Below, piece by piece: positions 58,556 through 64,000 of a stretch of DNA of 64,000 nucleotides (position 1 is its first letter; each line of letters opens with the position of its first letter). The notes under the pieces were generated by a model, which did not search any database, was not told where the DNA came from, and saw only the letters and a list, made by a program, of their open reading frames with translations. Position numbers and translations under genes: made by a program. The stretch comes from Candidatus Competibacteraceae bacterium (lineage in GTDB: Bacteria > Pseudomonadota > Gammaproteobacteria > Competibacterales > Competibacteraceae): contig JADJPA010000001.1 of assembly GCA_016713505.1 (NCBI GenBank), positions 3,159,001 through 3,223,000 of the forward strand. Direction: 5' to 3'.

Positions 58556-59404
58556 ATGACTATCAATTTCAAATCCCTTGCCAAGGTGGGCGTTTATGTG
58601 GACGCTGCCAACATTTCGCGCAACGGAGGGCAGCGCATGCAATACGATGTGCTGCGCGAGTTTGCCTGTCGCGATCAGGCCGAGCCGTTGCGGTTGAACG
58701 TGTATTTGTCCTATGACGAGGAGCGCGCCGAAACCAATATGGTTTATCGTGACAAGGCGCGCTCTTATCAGTCCGCCTTGCGCGAGCTGGGTTATAAGGT
58801 CATCGAGAAGCGGGTCAAATGGTTTCAGGATGAAGCGGGCAACCGTTACGGGAAAGCCAACGCCGATCTCGACATGGCCGTGGACGTGTTGTTGCAATCC
58901 GAAAATCTGGACCGGGTTTTATTAGCCACCGGCGATGGTGATTTCGTGCAGGTGGTACGCGCCTTGCAAAACAAAGGCTGTCGAGTGGAAACCCTGGCCT
59001 TCGACAACGTGTCTGAAGAATTGCGCCGCGAATCGGACATCTTCGTGTCGGGCTATCTAGTGCCGGGATTGCTGCCGACCCGTGGCGATGATTATTTCGC
59101 GCCGGTCTGGGGTTCCATGGGGTCGCGAGTGCGCGGCTATTGTTACCATCACGACGACAACAAGAGTTTTGGCTTCATGCGGTTTCTAGTGAAGTTATCG
59201 CCTTTTCTGTGGAAAACGGATTCCAGGGATTCGGAATCACCCTATCGAACGGCGTTTTTTCATGACTCCAGCTTGCCCGACGGCTTCAACGTCATGAAAC
59301 TGCCGTCCCGCAACCATATTTTTGAGTTCACATTGGCCGAACCGAACGGCAAGCAGCCCGTCGCCACCGATATCATCCTCGTGCATCCCATCGTCTTGCC
59401 CTGA
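58556..59404 (+). CDS. NYN-domain (LabA/DUF88-like) protein with a C-terminal extra domain
   Basis: A 282-aa protein. The NYN domain occupies about 1-165: VGVYVDAANISR, NADLDMAVDVLL, LLATGDGDFVQVVRAL, with the acidic residues of a PIN-like RNase. The remaining 115 residues (GYCYHHDDNKSFGFMRFLVKL... DIILVHPIVL) look like a beta-rich cold-shock/OB-type nucleic-acid-binding module. An RNA-degrading or RNA-binding role is inference. It lies upstream of the protease gene. Confidence 0.8.
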   Translation: MTINFKSLAKVGVYVDAANISRNGGQRMQYDVLREFACRDQAEPLRLNVYLSYDEERAETNMVYRDKARSYQSALRELGYKVIEKRVKWFQDEAGNRYGKANADLDMAVDVLLQSENLDRVLLATGDGDFVQVVRALQNKGCRVETLAFDNVSEELRRESDIFVSGYLVPGLLPTRGDDYFAPVWGSMGSRVRGYCYHHDDNKSFGFMRFLVKLSPFLWKTDSRDSESPYRTAFFHDSSLPDGFNVMKLPSRNHIFEFTLAEPNGKQPVATDIILVHPIVLP

Positions 59405-59455
59405 GGGGGATCGGTCGGCGCGACGTGTCGAGATACGTTCCTGTCGAGAAGCACC

Positions 59456-61574
59456 ATGCGCAATCTTCGAACTTTGAAATTTTTGGCGCCCCTGACTCTA
59501 GCCCTGACGGTCAGTCTGTCCTGGACCTTTGCCAAGACCGCCGATCCGGTCGCGGATGTCCCGGTCAAGGCGCTGGCGCCGACCTCCCAGGCTGACGTCG
59601 CTGGATCAAACGATTTCCAAGCTGCTGTCGCAGTATCATTACCGGCAAAGCAAGCTCGACGATCACCTGTCCTCGCTCATCTTGAGCATGTATCTCGACG
59701 ATCTCGACTTCAGCCGCGTTTATTTCCTGGCGAGCGATATCGCGGCTTTCGAGCGCTATCGCACCACGCTGGACGACGCCTTGAAGAACGGCAACCTGCA
59801 ACCGGCTTACGACATATTCAACGTCTATCTGCGGCGGCTGGAGGAACGGACCGCGCACGTCCAGACCCTGTTCAAACAGGAGTTTCGGTTCGACCTCGAT
59901 GAATCGCTGGAGGTGGATCGCAAGGATGCGCCCTGGGCCAAGACCCCAGCGGAGCTCGACGAGATTTGGCGCAAGCGTCTCAAGCACGAGCTGCTGACGT
60001 TGATGCTGTCCGGCAAGGATCAAGCCGCCGCCCGCGAGCTGTTGATCAAGCGCTACGACAATCGGTTGCGGCAGGCGCTGCAATCCAGCAGCGATGACGT
60101 GTTCCAACTCTACATGAACGCCGTCGCCCAGGCTTTCGATCCACACACCGCCTATTTTTCGCCGCGCAACACCGAAAATTTCAATATTCAGATGCGGCTA
60201 TCGTTGCAAGGCATCGGTTGCGTGTTGCGCATGGACGAGGAACAGGTGACGGTGGTCGAGTTGGTGACCGGCGGCCCGGCCGATCTCAGCCAGCAGATCA
60301 AGGCCGGCGACCGGATCGTGGCGGTGGCGCAGGGCGAAAGCGGCCCCTGGGTGGATGTGGTCGGCTGGCGGCTGGACGATGTGGTGGATCAAATCCGCGG
60401 CCAGCGCGGCTCGGTGGTGCGCTTGAAGATCGCACCCGGCAAAGCCAGTGTGGCGGCGACCGAAAAGGCCGTGCGCTTGGTGCGCGACACCATCAAGCTG
60501 GAAAAACAGGCCGCCAAGAGTGAGATCAAGACGCTGCGCGGGGCCAACGATCGCGAGCTGCGAGTCGGGGTGATTACCATTCCGGCCTTCTACAGCGATT
60601 TCGACGCCGCCCGGCGCGGAGATCGCAATTACCGCAGCACCACGCGCGACGTGCGCGTCCTGCTCGATAACTTGCGGGGCAAGATCGACGGACTGGTGCT
60701 GGATTTGCGCGAGAACGGCGGCGGTTCCCTGCAAGAGGCAGTGGATCTGACCGGCTTGTTCATCGGCGACGGACCGGTGGTCCAGGTTAAAAGCGCCAGC
60801 AACGATGATGCGGAGATCGAGAAGGACCGCGATCCCAGTCAAGCCTACGACGGGCCTTTGGCGGTGCTGGTCGATCACGCCAGCGCCTCCGCCTCGGAGA
60901 TCTTTGCGGGCGCCATTCAGGACTACGGGCGCGGGATCGTCATCGGCGATCCGACCTTCGGCAAGGGCACGGTGCAGACCCTGGTGGATTTGAACAGACT
61001 GACTCGGGCCAAGGAACCGCAGGGTCAGCTCAAACTGACCATTGCCAAGTTCTACCGGGTCAGCGGTAGCAGCACTCAGCACCGCGGCGTGCGGCCCGAT
61101 ATTGCCATTCCTTCGGTGGTGGACAGCGAGGAAGTCGGGGAAAGCGCGCAGAAGAACGCCTTGCCCTGGGATGAGATCGCACCGACCCGCTATCGCGGTG
61201 ATCGAGGGTTGGCGAATCTGCTGCCGGAGCTGGCGCGGCGCCATCAGGTGCGCATCGACGGCAACGCCGACTATCAAGCCTTTCTGCGGGATTTGGAATT
61301 TACCCGGCAACAGCGCGAGAAAACCACGGTGTCTTTGTTGGAAAGCCAGCGGCGGGCCGAGCGGGAGCGTATCGAGACGTGGCAACGGGAGCGGGAGAAT
61401 CGGTTCCGGACGCTCAAAGGTTTGGCGCCGCTCAAGCCTGGCGACGACATTCCCGAGGGCAAGGACAGCGCGGTGGTGGATACCGCGCTGGATGAGAGCG
61501 CCCGTATCGTCGGCGATCTGATCGCGCTGAAGGGTTCCAGCGACGCGGCGAGCGCTTTGGTGATGGGGCGCTGA
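59456..61574 (+). pseudogene. prc: Tail-specific (Prc/CtpA) periplasmic protease, split by a frameshift
   Basis: ATG at 59456 starts a signal peptide (LAPLTLALTVSLSWTFAKTA) that runs to about SQADV. Past about 59600 the protein continues one frame over, with LDQTISKLLSQYHYRQSKLD. One extra base in GACGTCGCTGGAT would explain it. The second frame is otherwise complete: N-terminal helical domain, PDZ (VTGGPADLSQQIKAGDRIV), the Prc-type S41 domain with Ser in HASASASEIFAG and Lys in DPTFGKGTVQT, and DUF3340-type C-terminus. Without the fix, the product lacks its signal peptide. A sequencing error is quite possible. Confidence 0.85.
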
Positions 61575-61580
61575 CGAGTC

Positions 61581-62474
61581 ATGCCGGGGGTGACTTTGAC
61601 CCTCGATGGCGTCTTGGCCGAGCGGTTGGCCAGGGTGCTTGAGCGGTTGGAGGCCGTACTACCGGCGGCGCCAAAACTGTCCGACTGGGAAGACTATCGG
61701 GCTTTTCGCTGGCGGCGGATCGGCCAACGCGGTTACTTGCAGCCGGTCCGGCACCCTCACCGCTTGCGCTTGGCGGACCTGCGTCGGATCGACCGCCAGA
61801 AGGCGGCCCTGGATTTGAACGTCCGACAATTTCTGGCGGGACAGCCTTACAACAATGTGCTGTTGTGGGGTGCGCGCGGCACCGGTAAATCGTCGCTCGT
61901 CAAGGCGTTGCTCAACGAATATACCCATCGAGGCTTGCGGTTGATCGAGGTGGACAAGCATGATTTGCTCGACCTGCCCGAGATCGTGGAGCCTTTGTAC
62001 GAGCGGCCGGAGCGGTTTTTGTTGTACTGCGACGATCTGTCGTTCGAAGCGGATGATCCCAGCTATAAAGCGCTCAAGGCGATGCTGGACGGTTCCATCA
62101 GCACCGCGCCCGACAACGTGTTGCTGTGCGCCACCTCCAACCGCCGTCATTTGCTGCCCGAGTATATGCGGGACAATCAAGAGACCCGGATTGTCGAGGG
62201 TGAATTACACCACGGCGAAGCGGTGGAGGAAAAAATCTCGTTGTCGGAACGGTTCGGTTTGTGGGTATCGTTTCATCCGTTCAGCCAGGAGGACTATCTG
62301 GCGATCGTCGGCTACTGGTTGGATCAGTTGGGGTTATCGGAAGGGCTGGATGGGGCGGCGCACGCGGAGGCGCTCCGTTGGGCCTTGCAGCGCGGCTCGC
62401 GCAGCGGCCGAGTGGCTTGGCAGTTTGCCCGCGATTGGGTGGGGCGGCAGAGTGTGCAAAGCCATCCTGAGTGA
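61581..62474 (+). CDS. DUF815 AAA+ ATPase
   Basis: A 297-aa protein. The core has NNVLLWGARGTGKSSLVKAL (Walker A), RFLLYCDDLSF (Walker B), LLCATSNRRHLLPE (sensor 1), then KISLSERFGLWVSFHPFSQ. This is the DUF815 family of AAA+ ATPases; its function is unknown. It starts 6 nt after the protease stop and is probably cotranscribed. Confidence 0.9.
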   Translation: MPGVTLTLDGVLAERLARVLERLEAVLPAAPKLSDWEDYRAFRWRRIGQRGYLQPVRHPHRLRLADLRRIDRQKAALDLNVRQFLAGQPYNNVLLWGARGTGKSSLVKALLNEYTHRGLRLIEVDKHDLLDLPEIVEPLYERPERFLLYCDDLSFEADDPSYKALKAMLDGSISTAPDNVLLCATSNRRHLLPEYMRDNQETRIVEGELHHGEAVEEKISLSERFGLWVSFHPFSQEDYLAIVGYWLDQLGLSEGLDGAAHAEALRWALQRGSRSGRVAWQFARDWVGRQSVQSHPE

Positions 62475-62521
62475 TTGGAACACAGGCAAAATCACTTTCT
62501 GGCGCATCCGCGCTGTGCTGT

Positions 62522-63547
62522 TCAGCTACCCCAGATGGCTTCGGTTTGCTGAAGGATATCCAGGAAAGACCGGCGTTCTTCCAACAGGGAATGCTGGCGC
62601 GCCGTGTGACGAGCGGCTTCTAAAAAAGCATACCTTGCTGGCGGCATCAGGTGTAGCGCGTCGCGAGCGGCATGGAGTAGAGCTCCAAGGGTATAGTCTG
62701 GTTGCAGGCAGTTTCGACCCGGCAGGCAAAACAAGCGGTTGCCAATGCAATCGGGACAAATGACCAGCGTTTCCAGCGCGAAACCTTCCAAAGCCGGCAG
62801 ATAAAATCCCTCCGTCGGATTCGGTAACAGCAAAGCGATTCTGGCATTCCCCAGCAATTCCAGAAAATCAGCTCTTGCTAGCGGCTGGGTCAGCGCCTGC
62901 ACGCGGTGGCCTGAGGTTTTGAGCCGCTGATGGATTTCCGTTGCCAACGCAGGTTGTTTGATCCCCACGATCAGAAGGTCGAGCCGGCGAGCCTCCCAGG
63001 CTGGCGGGGGTGGCAGCGCGGCGAGGTCGATGCCGTTAGGAATAGTGAATAAAGGGCCGTTGACTCGGCCGGTCGCTGTCAGGGCATCGGCGACCGGGGC
63101 GCTGACACAGATCCGAATGGCTCGATAGCTGAGGTATTGGTAAAGGGATTCGTTTGGGTCGGCATGGCGTACATGCTGGATCAGGTTGATCACCGGTTTG
63201 GGAGGAGAGCGACGCTGCGCTTCGCTGAGCACGGCCCAATCCATCCCTCCGAGAAACAGCATATCCGCTCGCTCGGCGGACCAGGCGGCTAACGCTTGAC
63301 CGCGCATGGCCAACCAAGGGTTGGTGTCGTTCCAAAGCGTGTTGGTGGAAAAGGCGATGCACGGCTGATGATGCGCTGAATGCCGGACGTGATTGAAGTA
63401 GTCCCACACTTTTAGGTGGCCGCCGGTAAAGCCTAGAAAGTCTCTATAAAACAGGACTTTTTTCTGCGATGAGCGCCGCTTTCCCCCAGCTGGCCAAACC
63501 GCCCGAGCCCGCCATGCCTCATAAACAGCTTTCAGAAATTCAGCCAC
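62522..63547 (-). CDS. Glycosyltransferase family 4-like protein
   Basis: A 341-aa protein with a GT-B-like C-terminal half: LFTIPNGIDLAALPP, LDLLIVGIKQPALATEI, LLPNPTEGFYLPALEGFALET (acidic E(x7)E-like region) and CIGNRLFCLPG. The N-terminal half (LFYRDFLGFTGGHLKVWDYF) is typical of capsule or surface polysaccharide transferases. It overlaps the next minus-strand gene by 16 nt, so it is probably coupled to the sulfotransferase. Confidence 0.8.
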   Translation of the reverse strand: MAEFLKAVYEAWRARAVWPAGGKRRSSQKKVLFYRDFLGFTGGHLKVWDYFNHVRHSAHHQPCIAFSTNTLWNDTNPWLAMRGQALAAWSAERADMLFLGGMDWAVLSEAQRRSPPKPVINLIQHVRHADPNESLYQYLSYRAIRICVSAPVADALTATGRVNGPLFTIPNGIDLAALPPPPAWEARRLDLLIVGIKQPALATEIHQRLKTSGHRVQALTQPLARADFLELLGNARIALLLPNPTEGFYLPALEGFALETLVICPDCIGNRLFCLPGRNCLQPDYTLGALLHAARDALHLMPPARYAFLEAARHTARQHSLLEERRSFLDILQQTEAIWGS

Positions 63548-64000
63548 GCGCTCAAATCCAGGGCCAAATAGGTTGCCAGTCGTTCAATCCGCGGTTGGTA
63601 CAGATCTTTCAGCACTTTTTCAGCGAAGGACGCAGCGCATGGCCCGGTCCGACAAAAACTGGCTCGCGACAGCCGTGCTGCCGCAACCGCGAAGGGCTTT
63701 GCGGCGCGGCGCCGAGATGCTGAAAACAGTGATTCAATACTAATTCGGGTTCGAAGGCGATCCGCTCGAAACGAAGGATCAGCAACTGCGGGTCGGGAAA
63801 CACCGAACGCCAAGTTTCTAGACAGGTCTGGTAGTCGCCGCGCCGGCGCGAGCCGGCTGAATGAAAATGGTCGCAAAACCACTGATCGCTGGCTTCTTCA
63901 AGGGTCATTTCCGAGCGTTGCAAGGCCATCAAGGCCGCTGACCACGCTCGCTCGACGGGATTGCGAATCACGTAAAGCAAGCGCACCCGAGGCGCGTGGC
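63532..64000 (-). CDS. Sulfotransferase, partial, with an apparent frameshift
   Basis: The gene enters from the right window edge on the minus strand. The sequence VRLLYVIRNPVERAWSAAL is the conserved 3'-phosphate-binding region of PAPS sulfotransferases. Later LLILRFERIAFEPELVLNHC matches the family's next block. Near 63610-63640 the frame breaks: frame one reads RPSLKKC then stops, while the expected ending (AEKVLKDLYQPRIERLATYL...SAWLNF) is in another frame ending at 63532. It is either inactive or an assembly error. With the GT4 gene it points to a sulfated surface glycan. Confidence 0.75.

Overview
The window looks like one chromosomal piece from a GC-rich gammaproteobacterium. Support comes from the orders yebC-ruvC-ruvA-ruvB and ybgC-tolQ-tolR-tolA-tolB-pal-cpoB, the opgG/opgH pair, ETF-ubiquinone oxidoreductase, NrtR-nadA and oligoribonuclease. 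Gene content recalls environmental Chromatiales or Competibacter-like lineages, but no rRNA is present and the species cannot be named.

Layout. 1-6.3 kb: the tail of an EAL protein, then a carbohydrate locus (exported CBM11-like/glycoamylase-like protein, DUF1287 protein, MalK-type ATPase, GH1 glucosidase). 6.3-13.3 kb: housekeeping genes (sulfate-binding protein, LysE exporter, RsgA, Orn, DUF502 membrane protein, ETF-QO, a glutamine amidotransferase) and the decayed C-terminus of a rhodanese. 13.4-15.2 kb: a complete PvuII-like restriction-modification system (R, controller C, divergent M) with C-boxes. 15.4-20.2 kb: tRNA-Ser, Rnk and an opgG-orf-opgH operon for periplasmic glucans. 20.4-23.8 kb: a DUF4239 membrane protein, nadA-nrtR with two palindromes, and a lipase-like hydrolase.

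23.9-29.3 kb is the most interesting part. It holds a LuxR receptor, a small RsaM/DUF4902-like protein and a LuxI acyl-homoserine-lactone synthase with a well-placed lux box. A stand-alone acyl carrier protein, a divergent GcvT-fold protein and two SDR proteins with altered catalytic YxxxK motifs follow on the same strand. This may be an undescribed quorum-sensing-linked acyl-ACP pathway.

29.5-38.9 kb: yebC-ruvCAB, an EF-hand protein, the complete Tol-Pal operon and tRNA-Lys. 38.86-44.54 kb: a 5.7-kb integrated element in tRNA-Lys, bounded by 50-bp direct repeats. It holds an iteron-like array, a frameshifted IS630 transposase, an AlpA-like protein, two unknown genes, a toxin-antitoxin pair and a tyrosine integrase. 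44.7-46.3 kb: the deletion scar of a type I restriction locus.

46.3-64 kb: a GIY-YIG nuclease, a PCuAC copper chaperone, nadC and a tightly packed envelope glycolipid operon (two ArnT-like transferases, two PAP2 phosphatases, an LPG-synthase-like membrane protein and a polyprenyl-phosphate glycosyltransferase). After these come HIT, phosphoesterase, OmpA, NYN, a frameshifted tail-specific protease, a DUF815 ATPase, a glycosyltransferase and a partial sulfotransferase. Several loci (prc, the sulfotransferase, the IS630 transposase, hsdR) carry apparent frameshifts or stops; sequencing error cannot be separated from real decay here.
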